A stretch of 62,423 nt of DNA from an uncultured Bacteroidales bacterium (GCA_934693135.1 CAKUVA010000009.1:1-62423), one strand, 5' to 3'. Shown: positions 27,442 through 36,583, counted from the stretch's first letter. Notes: generated by a model not told the origin, from the letters alone. Translations and numbers: made by a program.

Positions 27442-29640
27442 ATGGAGACACAAGAATCTTTGAGAACCGCCGTTGTGGCGGACGTTATAGACGAGAGGTT
27501 TCCTCACTATGATGAGGAAGGAAAATCGCTTGTCCGTAGGGCTTGGCAGATTGCAGGCGACGTACTGAAGGAAGATTTCAGAGATAATGGCCATCCGTTT
27601 CTGGAACATCCTATGAATGTGGCTCTTATCGTGTCTGACGAAATAGGACTTCCTGCTGGATGTACAGCTGCAGTATTCCTTCATGAGGCGATGCGTAAAC
27701 ATCCGGAGTGTGAAAATGTCATCAGACAAGCTGGCTTCCCTGCTGAAGTATATAAAATGGTGGAAGGATTGGATAAGATAGCTACCATAAAACCAAAGGA
27801 TACCCGTCTTGAAGCAGAGAATTACAAGAAACTTATCGTACAGTATTCGACAGACCCTCGTGTCACTGTTTTGAAGATTGCTGACAGACTGGAGGTTATG
27901 CGAAATCTGGAGATGTTTCCGAAACTTTCCAAGGAAAGGAAAATTTTGGAAACGCTCATGTTGTATATTCCTCTTGCGCATCAGCTGGGACTATATAATA
28001 TAAAGAGTGAACTTGAGGATATATATTTCAGATTTGCTGATCCTGAAGAATATAGGCTTATTACTAACAAGCTGAAGGCTACGGAGAAAGATAGGGTGAA
28101 ACTTACTGAAGAGTTCATACGGCCTTTGTCTGAGAAGCTATCTTTGGCGGGCATTAAGTATAAGCTCAAGATTAGGACCAAGACTGCATATTCCATATAT
28201 AAGAAGATGCAGAAACAGAAAGTTCCTTTTGAAGGTGTATATGATGTGTTCGCCATCCGTTTCATAATTGACTGTGATGCTGACCATAAGACGGAGGTCG
28301 ACTTGTGTTGGAAAGTTTATTCTTATGTGACTGAGGAGTATGAGGCTGATACTGACCGACTCAGGGATTGGCTGTCAAATCCTAAACCTAATGGATACGA
28401 GTCTCTGCATATTACAGTCAAGAATAAAGAAGGAGCTTATATAGAAGTTCAGATTAGGACCAAGCGAATGGATGACATTGCAGAGAATGGTCATGCGGCA
28501 CATTGGTCATATAAAGGTATAAAGCATGAAGTCACTATGGATAAATGGCTGACTTCTGTCCGTTATAATCTGGAACATCCTCAGAATACCCAGCCTGAAG
28601 ATTTGCCTCAACCTCCGTCTAAGGAGATATTTGTTTTTACTCCGTCAGGTGAGCTTAGGATATTGCCTGTAGGATCATCAGTGCTAGATTTCGCGTTTAA
28701 TATTCATTCTAATCTTGGCATTAGGTGTACTGGAGCCAAGGTGAACGGCAAGGCTGTATCAATAAAAGAAAAATTGAAGACTGGTGATGTCGTGGAAATC
28801 ATGAGTGGAAAGAACCAGAGGCCATCGGCTGACTGGATAAACTTCGTGGTTTCCACCAAGGCGAAGAACAAAATACGGCAGTCTCTTAGTGAAATTGAGT
28901 ATAAGAAAGCAGCTGATGGAAAGGAATTGTTGACTCGCAGACTGAAGAACTGGAAGCTCGAACTTCCAGATGATCAGATGGCGGAATTTATGAAGAAGCA
29001 GAAGATTCCTACGGTAAATGCTTTTTTTGCGGCCATTGGAGATGGGTCTCTTGATATTGACCTTATCAAGACATATATTCTGGAGCATGATGAAATGGAG
29101 GCGAAAGCTATCGAGGCAGCTAAAGCGGCTGATCAAGCTGCGGCTGAGGCGTCGAGGAATAAATGGGTGTCTGGAAAGTCGTCCGATGACATATTGGTGC
29201 TCAATGCAAAGGATCTTAAAGGCCTTGATTATAAGATGGCGAGGTGCTGTAACCCTGTATTCGGAGATGATGTGTTTGGTTTCGTTACGAGGACTGATGG
29301 TATTAAAATACATAGAATGTCTTGTCCGAATGCAGCGCGTCTGTTGGAAACATATCCATATCGTATACAGAGAGTTAGATGGGCTGATACTCCGGCGAGT
29401 GGAACATTCCAGTCTACACTTCGGGTCATAACAGCTATCGAACCGTTTGTCATAAATCAGATAATGGATATCGTGAATACTTTCAGGGCGACACTTCGCC
29501 AGTTCAATGTTAGTGAGAATCAGAGAAATGGAACTTACGATATTTCGATGCGTCTGTCGGTTCCGTCAAATATGGAACTTGATAAGATAATATCACAGAT
29601 AAAACTTCAGAAGAATGTAGTAAAAGTCGTTCGTAGTTAA
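27442..29640 (+). CDS. rel: RelA/SpoT-family (p)ppGpp synthetase with degenerate hydrolase site
   Basis: The 732-residue protein has the full long-Rel layout: an HD-type domain (about 45-200), a synthetase domain (about 245-360, with RLRDWLSNPKPNGYESLH and VQIRTKRMDDIAE), a TGS domain (about 395-455) and a C-terminal regulatory region with CCNPVFGDD and an ACT-like end. The synthetase motifs are intact. In the HD domain, H56 and D148 (ADRL) are present, but the HD pair is H81-E82 and the neighbouring E-D pair of the usual VVEDT is absent. Hydrolysis is therefore probably weak or lost, which would make it mainly a stringent-response synthetase. Confidence 0.92.
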   Translation: METQESLRTAVVADVIDERFPHYDEEGKSLVRRAWQIAGDVLKEDFRDNGHPFLEHPMNVALIVSDEIGLPAGCTAAVFLHEAMRKHPECENVIRQAGFPAEVYKMVEGLDKIATIKPKDTRLEAENYKKLIVQYSTDPRVTVLKIADRLEVMRNLEMFPKLSKERKILETLMLYIPLAHQLGLYNIKSELEDIYFRFADPEEYRLITNKLKATEKDRVKLTEEFIRPLSEKLSLAGIKYKLKIRTKTAYSIYKKMQKQKVPFEGVYDVFAIRFIIDCDADHKTEVDLCWKVYSYVTEEYEADTDRLRDWLSNPKPNGYESLHITVKNKEGAYIEVQIRTKRMDDIAENGHAAHWSYKGIKHEVTMDKWLTSVRYNLEHPQNTQPEDLPQPPSKEIFVFTPSGELRILPVGSSVLDFAFNIHSNLGIRCTGAKVNGKAVSIKEKLKTGDVVEIMSGKNQRPSADWINFVVSTKAKNKIRQSLSEIEYKKAADGKELLTRRLKNWKLELPDDQMAEFMKKQKIPTVNAFFAAIGDGSLDIDLIKTYILEHDEMEAKAIEAAKAADQAAAEASRNKWVSGKSSDDILVLNAKDLKGLDYKMARCCNPVFGDDVFGFVTRTDGIKIHRMSCPNAARLLETYPYRIQRVRWADTPASGTFQSTLRVITAIEPFVINQIMDIVNTFRATLRQFNVSENQRNGTYDISMRLSVPSNMELDKIISQIKLQKNVVKVVRS

Positions 29641-29654
29641 ATTTTATGCCAATT

Positions 29655-29686
29655 TTTGTTTTATATTGTTAATATTTATAACTTTG
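29655..29686 (+). promoter_or_regulatory. Complete promoter for the OmpA-like gene
   Basis: TTTG (29655-29658), a 20-base spacer and TAACTTTG (29679-29686) match the Bacteroidetes consensus. An A/T-rich leader of about 75 bases precedes the ATG, a pattern linked to strong expression in this phylum. Confidence 0.8.
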
Positions 29687-29765
29687 CAAAATATCTTTTG
29701 AAATAATTAGGCTCAAAAGATAGTGAGATAAGCAATTTTTTATATTAAATAATATTTTAATTATT

Positions 29766-30920
29766 ATGAAAACGAGATTATTCATTGGAGCTCTTGCTGT
29801 GATGGCAGGTGTTCTGGTTGCATCTCCAACCGTTAATGCACAGGAGAATGGCAATCGTGATGAGAATGGTAAAATCGTACGTGGATCTTATGAGACCAAT
29901 CGTTTCGGTGATAATTGGTTTGTAGGTGCAGGTGCAGGTGTTAACTCATTCGTGATGAAACATGGTGCTTCTCCAAAGGTAGGTTTTGCAGTTGATGTCA
30001 ACTTCGGAAAATGGATTACTCCTTCAATGGGAGGAAGACTTGGTTGGAGAGGTATCAACGATAAAGTTGGTGTAAAGGATGGCTACTCAGTAGTCGATGA
30101 GAACTTCAGTTTCAATATGGTTCATGCTGATCTCCTTTGGAATGTATCAAATGCATTCAGCGGATACAAGGAGACAAGAACTTGGAATGTGATTCTCTAT
30201 CCTTCAGTTGCATTTATTCATGCTTCAGGTAACAATGAGCTTGGCGCAGGTGCAGGTATGTTGAATAACTTCCGCCTCAGCAACAGGGTTAACCTTTACC
30301 TTGACCTTTCAGTTATGGGAACAAAGGCTGGTATCTCACGTGTAGAGCCTCTCCCTTCACGTTTTGGTTTTGTCCCTTCAGCTACTTTTGGAGTATCAGT
30401 TAATCTTGGTAAGACTGGCTTTAAGCGTCATTCTTCTGTCGTTCCTGCTATCGTTCCTGTTCCTTTCACAGAGGCTCAGTACAACGAGCTTAAGGATCGT
30501 GTTCAGGTTCTTGAGAAAGAGAACAAAGATCTTAAGGCTCAGATTGAGGAACTTAAGAATGCTAAGCCTGACACAGTTACTGTATCTAAGGCTGGTGACC
30601 TCGTATCTCCTGCAACTCTTTACTATGAGATTGGCAGCACAGAACTTTCAGAGCGTGAGAAAGCTCACCTTGAGTTCTATGTTAAGAATATTCTTGAGCA
30701 GGCTCCTGAGAAGACTTTCGTACTTACAGGTTCAGCTGACAAGACAACAGGTACAGCTAAACGCAACCAGTATCTCTCTGAGCAGCGTGTAAACAATGTC
30801 AAGAAGCTTCTTGTTGAGAAGTATGGCATTTCAGAGGATCACCTCGTTGTAAAGGCAGAAGGATCTTCTAACAACAGATTCGGTTCAGCAGTTCTTAATA
30901 GAGTTGTAACTATCGAATAA
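29766..30920 (+). CDS. OmpA-family outer-membrane protein
   Basis: A signal peptide ends near Ala25 (TVNAQEN). A beta-barrel-like N-terminal region spans about 45-225, a coiled coil about 235-270 (YNELKDRVQVLEKENKDLK), and an OmpA/MotB peptidoglycan-binding domain about 280-384, including LTGSADKTTG and YLSEQRVNNVKKLL. The protein should tether the outer membrane to peptidoglycan. Strong promoter and terminator flank it, so it is monocistronic and probably abundant. Confidence 0.93.
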   Translation: MKTRLFIGALAVMAGVLVASPTVNAQENGNRDENGKIVRGSYETNRFGDNWFVGAGAGVNSFVMKHGASPKVGFAVDVNFGKWITPSMGGRLGWRGINDKVGVKDGYSVVDENFSFNMVHADLLWNVSNAFSGYKETRTWNVILYPSVAFIHASGNNELGAGAGMLNNFRLSNRVNLYLDLSVMGTKAGISRVEPLPSRFGFVPSATFGVSVNLGKTGFKRHSSVVPAIVPVPFTEAQYNELKDRVQVLEKENKDLKAQIEELKNAKPDTVTVSKAGDLVSPATLYYEIGSTELSEREKAHLEFYVKNILEQAPEKTFVLTGSADKTTGTAKRNQYLSEQRVNNVKKLLVEKYGISEDHLVVKAEGSSNNRFGSAVLNRVVTIE

Positions 30921-30947
30921 TTTCAGACTTAAGTCTAAAATGATATG

Positions 30948-30980
30948 GCTCGAAAACTTAATTGTTTTCGAGCTTTTTTT
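30948..30980 (+). terminator. Intrinsic terminator of the OmpA-like gene
   Basis: GCTCGAAAAC (30948-30957) pairs perfectly with GTTTTCGAGC (30964-30973) across a six-base loop, followed by seven T bases. Confidence 0.95.
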
Positions 30981-31062
30981 GTTTTGATCCATTGTATAAA
31001 TCGTTTTTTTTGCATAGCTTAGTATTAACCAAAACTATATGCTTGTTCGTCACTTGGCGAAG

Positions 31063-31070
31063 TATTTTTG
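31063..31070 (+). promoter_or_regulatory. Candidate -7 box for a small transcript
   Basis: TATTTTTG matches TAnnTTTG, 17 bases before ATG 31088. The -33 region is weak. Confidence 0.35.
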
Positions 31071-31087
31071 GATCATTATCCCGCATA

Positions 31088-31180
31088 ATGAAACGAGTTA
31101 TATGTATTTGTGCGCTTATGGCGATTGTTTATATGCTGTGTCGGGATATCCTTCAGGAATGTTGTCTCGATTTTACTTGA
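31088..31180 (+). CDS. Possible 30-residue membrane peptide
   Basis: The frame encodes MKRVICICALMAIVYMLCRD followed by ILQECCLDFT. It has a basic N-terminus, one hydrophobic segment at about residues 4-17, and five cysteines in all. It lies in a 361-base gap between two terminators and has a candidate -7 box upstream and a terminator downstream. That makes a separate short transcript plausible. I recognise no family. It could equally be a non-coding RNA with an accidental frame. Confidence 0.35.
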   Translation: MKRVICICALMAIVYMLCRDILQECCLDFT

Positions 31181-31209
31181 AGTAGAGCCTGAATTTTATT
31201 CAAGGTCCT

Positions 31210-31247
31210 AAAAAGTAGTTGCCAATATTAAAAGACAACTACTTTTT
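31210..31247 (+). terminator. Intrinsic terminator
   Basis: AAAAAGTAGTTG (31210-31221) pairs with CAACTACTTTTT (31236-31247) across 14 bases and runs into a T tract. Since the OmpA gene already has its own terminator, this one should end a different short transcript. Confidence 0.8.
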
Positions 31248-31250
31248 TTG

Positions 31251-31258
31251 TAATTTTG
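31251..31258 (+). promoter_or_regulatory. -7 box for the agmatine deiminase gene
   Basis: TAATTTTG matches TAnnTTTG, 23 bases before ATG 31282 and just after the preceding terminator. Confidence 0.5.
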
Positions 31259-31281
31259 TTAAATTAAAGACTTCTTGAAAA

Positions 31282-32325
31282 ATGAGATTACCTGCAGAAT
31301 GGGAAAGACAGAGCGGTGTTCAGCTTACATGGCCTGACGAGACGACTCCGTGGTATGAACTTGATAAGGTTCAGGAATGTTATGCGAGAATCGTTGCTGC
31401 CGTATTGGAACATGAACCTCTTATGGTAGTGACATCTTCTATCGTCAATGCTACCAAGCGTCTTGTTGAAGTTGCCGGCTCACAGGGCCTTCACATTGAT
31501 ATGGACAGAATCCATTTCTGTGAATGCGAGATCAATGATACTTGGGCGAGAGATCATGGAGGAATTGCGGTCTACGGCGACAATGGGGAAAAGTACCTAT
31601 ATGATTTTGTATTCAATGGTTGGGGATTGAAGTTCGCTTCTGATAAGGATAATCAGATCACTAAAACAGCTTTTTTTGCAAATATGTTTGCAGATGATGT
31701 TGCATGCGTGGATATGAGGCCATTTGTGCTCGAAGGTGGAAGTATTGATACTGATGGGCATGGGACTCTCCTTACTACGAGAGAATGTCTGTGCTCATTG
31801 AACAGGAATGAATATCTTACTCAAGAAGAAATCGAAGGTGAATTGAAACAGGCATTTGGCTTGAAGCGCATTATCTGGCTTGAGCATGGGCAAATAGCAG
31901 GAGATGATACTGATAGCCATGTGGATATAATGGCGAGATTCTGTGATGCTGAAACTATTGCATATACTCAATGCGAGGATGAAACAGATGAAAACTATGC
32001 GGAACTGCATGCATTGGAAGATCAGTTAAAATCGCTTAAAACGCTTGATGGGAAACCTTATCGTCTTGTTCCACTTCCTCTTCCTGATGCAATGTATCTG
32101 GATGGCTATAGACTTCCTGGCTCTTATGCTAATTTTCTGATAATCAATGGCGCTGTGCTTGTGCCAGGCACCTCTTCGGAGAAAGATGAAATTGTTCGGG
32201 GAAGATTACAAGATGTATTCCCAGACAGAAAAGTGGAGATGATTGATTGTCGTGCTCTGCTTTCTGGACATGGAGGTCTTCATTGTGTTACAATGCAGTT
32301 CCCAGATGGTTGGCTTCGTAAATAA
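31282..32325 (+). CDS. aguA: Agmatine deiminase
   Basis: The enzyme converts agmatine to N-carbamoylputrescine plus ammonia. The 347-residue protein has the expected N-terminus (MRLPAEWERQSGVQLTWP), the WARDHGGIAV block, VLEGGSIDTDG, the HVDIMARF block and the catalytic Cys in SGHGGLHCVTMQ. It is followed 13 bases later by the gene for the next step, which supports the assignment over general peptidyl-arginine deiminase. Confidence 0.94.
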   Translation: MRLPAEWERQSGVQLTWPDETTPWYELDKVQECYARIVAAVLEHEPLMVVTSSIVNATKRLVEVAGSQGLHIDMDRIHFCECEINDTWARDHGGIAVYGDNGEKYLYDFVFNGWGLKFASDKDNQITKTAFFANMFADDVACVDMRPFVLEGGSIDTDGHGTLLTTRECLCSLNRNEYLTQEEIEGELKQAFGLKRIIWLEHGQIAGDDTDSHVDIMARFCDAETIAYTQCEDETDENYAELHALEDQLKSLKTLDGKPYRLVPLPLPDAMYLDGYRLPGSYANFLIINGAVLVPGTSSEKDEIVRGRLQDVFPDRKVEMIDCRALLSGHGGLHCVTMQFPDGWLRK

Positions 32326-32338
32326 TAAAAAATAATAT

Positions 32339-33226
32339 ATGGCTAAAATTCTTAAAGTAGGAATGGTGCAGCAGTCATGTGGAATTGACATTGCTGCGAA
32401 CATCGCAAAACTGGAGAAAAATATCCGAGATTGTGCTTCCAAGGGTGCTCAATTGGTAGTACTTCAGGAACTACATAATAGTGTGTATTTTTGTGAAACT
32501 GAAGAGGCTGCTCTGTGCAATTTAGCGGAACCTATTCCTGGTCCATCTACGGAAAAATTTGGTGCATTAGCTAAGGAACTTGGGATTGTCTTGGTCCTTT
32601 CGTTATTCGAAAGACGTGCTCCGGGAATATATCACAACACTGCTGTCGTGATGGAGAAAGATGGCACGATTGCAGGGAAGTATCGTAAGATGCATATTCC
32701 TGATGATCCTTGTTTTTATGAGAAGTTTTATTTTACTCCTGGGGATCTTGGTTTCCATCCTATCCATACGTCTGTAGGTGAACTTGGCGTTTTAGTATGT
32801 TGGGATCAGTGGTATCCAGAAGCAGCGCGTATAATGGCATTAAACGGAGCTGACCTTCTTATTTATCCTACGGCCATTGGGGGAGTTGGCACTGATTGTA
32901 AGGAAGAACAGACAATGCAGAGACAGGCATGGCAGCTTGTACAGAGGGGACATGCTGTAGCTAATGGTCTTCCTGTCATCACTGTCAATCGTGTTGGACA
33001 TGAAGATGATCCATCGGGAAATACAATAGGTCTGGATTTCTGGGGATTCTCATTCGCAGTTGGAGCACAAGGTGAAATTCTTGCTCAATTCGATACCGAA
33101 CATGAGGAAAACAAAGTGGTCGATATCGACATGGACCGCACTGAGTATGTGCGCCGAGGATGGCCATTTTTTAGAGACAGAAGAATCGATGCCTACGAAC
33201 CTATTCTAAAGCGATTCGGAAAATAA
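32339..33226 (+). CDS. aguB: N-carbamoylputrescine amidohydrolase
   Basis: This nitrilase-superfamily enzyme hydrolyses N-carbamoylputrescine to putrescine, CO2 and ammonia. The catalytic triad is visible as E44 (LQELHN), K117 (KYRKMHIPDD) and C154 (VLVCWDQWYPE). The length of 295 is normal. Together with the preceding deiminase it makes putrescine from agmatine. Its last 22 codons and stop are duplicated exactly at 33354-33420, beyond a GC-rich insert. Confidence 0.94.
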   Translation: MAKILKVGMVQQSCGIDIAANIAKLEKNIRDCASKGAQLVVLQELHNSVYFCETEEAALCNLAEPIPGPSTEKFGALAKELGIVLVLSLFERRAPGIYHNTAVVMEKDGTIAGKYRKMHIPDDPCFYEKFYFTPGDLGFHPIHTSVGELGVLVCWDQWYPEAARIMALNGADLLIYPTAIGGVGTDCKEEQTMQRQAWQLVQRGHAVANGLPVITVNRVGHEDDPSGNTIGLDFWGFSFAVGAQGEILAQFDTEHEENKVVDIDMDRTEYVRRGWPFFRDRRIDAYEPILKRFGK

Positions 33227-33227
33227 A
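33161..33227 (+). repeat. 67-bp perfect direct repeat, copy 1 (inside aguB)
   Basis: Bases 33161-33227 are identical to 33354-33420. This copy holds the last codons and stop of aguB. Confidence 0.95.
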
Positions 33228-33353
33228 TAGAGTTAAGGCCAGCCTCGAGCATCATCAGATGCGTCCTGAGTTGACGGGCAGGGAAGCAAGGTGCGATGGA
33301 AAGTCCGAAGGACCACATCCCCCGTAATGGGGGACCGGAGGGGGAGATAGAAG
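33228..33353 (+). ncRNA. GC-rich, hairpin-rich insert of unknown nature
   Basis: These 126 bases contain 73 G or C (58 %), much more than the flanks. Three clean hairpins are visible: GCATC-ATCA-GATGC (33249-33262), GTCC-GAA-GGAC (33303-33313) and CCCCC-GTAAT-GGGGG (33319-33333). There is no long reading frame. The compact stems suggest a structured RNA or an intron or mobile-element remnant. I cannot name the class. Confidence 0.4.
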
Positions 33354-33420
33354 TGGCCATTTTTTAGAGACAGAAGAATCGATGCCTACGAACCTATTCT
33401 AAAGCGATTCGGAAAATAAA
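33354..33420 (+). repeat. 67-bp perfect direct repeat, copy 2 (detached aguB end)
   Basis: An exact second copy of the aguB 3' end, placed just before the GH2 gene. With no divergence between copies, the duplication is recent, under strong homogenisation, or an assembly artefact. Confidence 0.95.
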
Positions 33421-33448
33421 AATATGAATAAACCACATGATATACACT

Positions 33449-35299
33449 ATGAATATTTTTAGAAAAACACTTGCGGTCATAGCCGTACTATTGCCAGTAT
33501 ATGCTTCCGCACAATGGCAACCTGCTGGAGAAAATATCAGGACACCATGGGCAGATCAAGTTACACCTGATAATGTACATTCAGAATATCCACGCCCACA
33601 AATGGTGCGCTCAGAATGGAAATCACTCAATGGCCTGTGGGACTATGCCATAGCGAAAACTGGAGCAATGATGCCATCATCTGTTGATGGTCAGATACTT
33701 GTTCCGTTTGCTATAGAGTCCTCCCTGTCCGGAGTCGGACATCAGCTACAGGCAGACGAAACACTGTGGTATCATACGACATTTCAGAGACCCAAGAATT
33801 GGAAAGGTGAAAGAACTATATTGAACTTTGGAGCAGTAGATTGGAAAGCTGAGGTCTATATCAATGATATATTGATAGGAACGCACACCGGAGGTTATAC
33901 CGAATTCTCATTTGACATTACACCTTATTTGTCCGCCAAAGGTGAGCAAGATCTTGTGGTCAAGGTGACTGATGCTACATCGAAGTCTTTTCAGCCACGC
34001 GGAAAACAAGTGTCTGAACCGAAGGGTATTTGGTATACGCAGGTGTCAGGTATCTGGCAGAGTGTATGGATAGAGGCGGTATCGGACGGACACATTGTCT
34101 CATACGAGACAGTAGGCGATATTTCCTCGAAAACATTGACAGTGAAAACATCTGCCGAAGGCCTTATGGTAGGCGATGTTATAATGGCGGAACTTATGGA
34201 TGGTTGTGAGGGATATGATACAGAGAAACCATCATCCAAGGTCTTGGCCATGGCGAAGGCAGTTCCTGGTAATGATGTGATAATTGATGTCCCTGTTCTT
34301 AATACGTGGTCTCCTTCATCACCATATCTCTATGGTCTGCGTCTATCTTTGTTGCGTGCTGGAAAAGTTATTGATAAAGTTGAAGGTTATGCTGCAATGC
34401 GAGAGATTTCCGTCGTTGAGGATGAGCATAACTATAAGCGTATGGCATTGAACGGGACTCCGCTGTTCCATTTCGGTCCTCTTGATCAAGGATGGTGGCC
34501 GGATGGATTGTACACTGCACCTACAGATGAAGCGTTGAAATATGATATAGAGAAGACTAAAGAGTTAGGCTTTAATATGATACGTAAACATATAAAGGTT
34601 GAGCCTGCCAGGTGGTACTATTATTGTGATCAGCTCGGCGTTATGGTATGGCAGGATATGCCGTCCACAGCTGTAAATAAAGGTAATATATGGGCATATA
34701 ATGACTGGAATCAAGGAACTGATTCTTCGATTCCAGATGTTTGGAAAGATAATTATTATAAAGAATGGTCGGAGATAATTTCGGCACGCAGACAATTCCC
34801 ATGTATAGTTGTTTGGATTCCTTTCAATGAAGCTTGGGGCCAGTTCGATACTGAAAAAGTCGCGGAGTTTACGAAAAAGCTTGATCCTACACGCCTCGTA
34901 AATCCGGCATCTGGGGGCAATTTCCGTAAATGCGGTGACATTCTCGACCAACACAGATATCCTTCACCTAAGATGAGGTTTTTCGACAGTAATTATGTGA
35001 TGGTGCTTGGTGAATATGGTGGCATAGGGCTTCCTCTTGAAGGCCATTTGTGGCAGAAAGATCGCAACTGGGGGTATGTTCAGTACAAGGATGGAAAAGA
35101 GGTTACTGATGTGTATGTGCAATATACAAAGGAGCTTATTAATCTTGTACATAGAGGATTCAGTGCTGGCGTATATACTCAGACAACTGATGTGGAAGGA
35201 GAGGTGAATGGTTTCATGACGTACGATCGCAAGGTTATGAAAATGGATGTTGCTCGTGTTCGTGCTGCAAATCAAGCTGTCATTGAGTCGATGAAGTAA
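33449..35299 (+). CDS. Secreted glycoside hydrolase family 2 enzyme
   Basis: A signal peptide (MNIFRKTLAVIA to ASA) is followed by the GH2 sugar-binding domain (about 50-200, with SLNGLWDY and GAVDWKAEVYIN), an Ig-like domain and a TIM barrel. IPFNEAWGQF gives the acid/base Glu after Asn, and VLGEYGGIG the nucleophile Glu. GH2 enzymes remove beta-linked galactose, mannose or glucuronic acid; the substrate here cannot be told. The 616-residue length is short for a classical LacZ and fits the compact GH2 group of Bacteroidales. ATG 33449 gives the best signal peptide. Confidence 0.88.
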   Translation: MNIFRKTLAVIAVLLPVYASAQWQPAGENIRTPWADQVTPDNVHSEYPRPQMVRSEWKSLNGLWDYAIAKTGAMMPSSVDGQILVPFAIESSLSGVGHQLQADETLWYHTTFQRPKNWKGERTILNFGAVDWKAEVYINDILIGTHTGGYTEFSFDITPYLSAKGEQDLVVKVTDATSKSFQPRGKQVSEPKGIWYTQVSGIWQSVWIEAVSDGHIVSYETVGDISSKTLTVKTSAEGLMVGDVIMAELMDGCEGYDTEKPSSKVLAMAKAVPGNDVIIDVPVLNTWSPSSPYLYGLRLSLLRAGKVIDKVEGYAAMREISVVEDEHNYKRMALNGTPLFHFGPLDQGWWPDGLYTAPTDEALKYDIEKTKELGFNMIRKHIKVEPARWYYYCDQLGVMVWQDMPSTAVNKGNIWAYNDWNQGTDSSIPDVWKDNYYKEWSEIISARRQFPCIVVWIPFNEAWGQFDTEKVAEFTKKLDPTRLVNPASGGNFRKCGDILDQHRYPSPKMRFFDSNYVMVLGEYGGIGLPLEGHLWQKDRNWGYVQYKDGKEVTDVYVQYTKELINLVHRGFSAGVYTQTTDVEGEVNGFMTYDRKVMKMDVARVRAANQAVIESMK

Positions 35300-35315
35300 A
35301 CTTGGACTATTATAG

Positions 35316-35351
35316 AAGACCTCGTCCTACATGAATGTAAGACGAGGTCTT
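35316..35351. terminator. Bidirectional terminator between the GH2 gene and amtB
   Basis: AAGACCTCGTC (35316-35326) pairs perfectly with 35341-35351, and TACAT/ATGTA extends the stem inside the loop. It lies between two convergent genes. Confidence 0.9.
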
Positions 35352-35377
35352 TTCAATTAGTGGAAAAACGGCTATAA

Positions 35378-36583
35378 TTAGTTGAAATAAGCTGTTTCTC
35401 CGTGTTCATAGTAATCCAAGCCATCCTCCTCTATTCTTTTGTCGACTCTGATTCCTATTATCTTCTTGATGGACAGGAAGATAATACCTCCGCACAATAT
35501 AGCCCATCCTGCATAGGTCAATGCTCCGATGCATTGAACTCCAAGCATTTTTAATCCACCGCCATATAGAACTCCTCCATTGGTGGCGAAAACTCCTGTG
35601 AGAATTGTGCCAAAAGTTCCACATACGCCATGTACAGAAATAGCTCCTACAGGGTCATCAACCTTTATTATTGAGTCGAAAAGGTGGACTGCCAGTACCA
35701 TTGTGCATCCACAGATTATTCCAATAATGGTTGCTCCTGTAGGAGACACCGCGTCACATCCTGCAGTTATCCCTACAAGTCCAGCAAGCACACCATTCAG
35801 AGATAACGAAAGTGATGGCTTTCCATAGAGTAACCATGAAAGTATGAGCGCGGCAAGAGCTCCTGCAGCGGCAGAAAGATTTGTATTCATGAAAATGAGT
35901 GATGCTGATTCTTGTAAGGCTTTTGTGCTCATTCCTACGGTGCTTCCCGGATTGAATCCAAACCAGCCCATCCATAATATGAATACTCCGAGTGTTGCTA
36001 TTGTGAGATTGTGTCCTGGAATGGCTTTGGCTTTTCCGTCTTTGTATTTTCCGATTCTCGGACCTACGGTTGCAGCACCTGTTAGGGCAAGCCATCCTCC
36101 TACGGAATGTACGACTGCGGAGCCTGCAAAGTCATGGAAACCAATTTTTGAGAGCCATCCACCTCCCCATGTCCAATGCCCTGCAATAGGATAAACTATA
36201 GCAGATATGAGTATGCAGTAAATTAGATAAGAACGAAATTGAGTGCGTTCAGCCATGGCTCCAGATACAATGGTCGCTGTTGTTGCACAAAACATTGTTT
36301 GGAAAATAACGAAAGCAGTAAGTGGAATATTGTCTGGTATTGCGTCTGTCGAAAACATTAGCTTAAAACCGAATATCCAGAAAAGTACTGAACCGAAGCA
36401 AAAATCAAGAAGATTCTTCATGAGAATATTTGCGGTATTCTTAGCTCTAGTAAATCCTGCTTCAACTGTTGCGAATCCCATTTGCATCATGAAGATCAGC
36501 ATTGACGCAAGAAGCACCCAAATGGTATCTACTGCAGAGGCGAGACTTGTAGCCATGCCTATTATGTCTATTGTTTCGTTCAT
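35378..36583 (-). CDS. amtB: Ammonium transporter
   Basis: This is an 11-helix membrane protein of 401 residues with the Amt signatures: TVEAGFTRAKN, GHWTWGGGWLSKIGFHDFAGSAVVHSVGG with the first pore His, and DDPVGAISVHGVCG with the second. It conducts ammonium into the cell. It follows glnK on the same strand by 36 bases, the classic glnK-amtB pairing in which PII blocks the channel when nitrogen is plentiful. ATG 36583 is preferred to TTG 36589. Confidence 0.95.
   Translation of the reverse strand: MNETIDIIGMATSLASAVDTIWVLLASMLIFMMQMGFATVEAGFTRAKNTANILMKNLLDFCFGSVLFWIFGFKLMFSTDAIPDNIPLTAFVIFQTMFCATTATIVSGAMAERTQFRSYLIYCILISAIVYPIAGHWTWGGGWLSKIGFHDFAGSAVVHSVGGWLALTGAATVGPRIGKYKDGKAKAIPGHNLTIATLGVFILWMGWFGFNPGSTVGMSTKALQESASLIFMNTNLSAAAGALAALILSWLLYGKPSLSLSLNGVLAGLVGITAGCDAVSPTGATIIGIICGCTMVLAVHLFDSIIKVDDPVGAISVHGVCGTFGTILTGVFATNGGVLYGGGLKMLGVQCIGALTYAGWAILCGGIIFLSIKKIIGIRVDKRIEEDGLDYYEHGETAYFN

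Noticed and set aside
30925..30936. Perfect 12-base palindrome AGACTTAAGTCT after the OmpA-like gene
   Set aside because: It has no loop and lies next to a much stronger terminator; no regulatory role can be supported.
33228..33353. Possible RNase P or signal-recognition-particle RNA because of GGAAAGTCCG and GGGAAGCAAGG
   Set aside because: Only short fragments match; the conserved RNase P P4 and 3' blocks and the SRP tetraloop region are absent, and 126 bases is too short for RNase P RNA.
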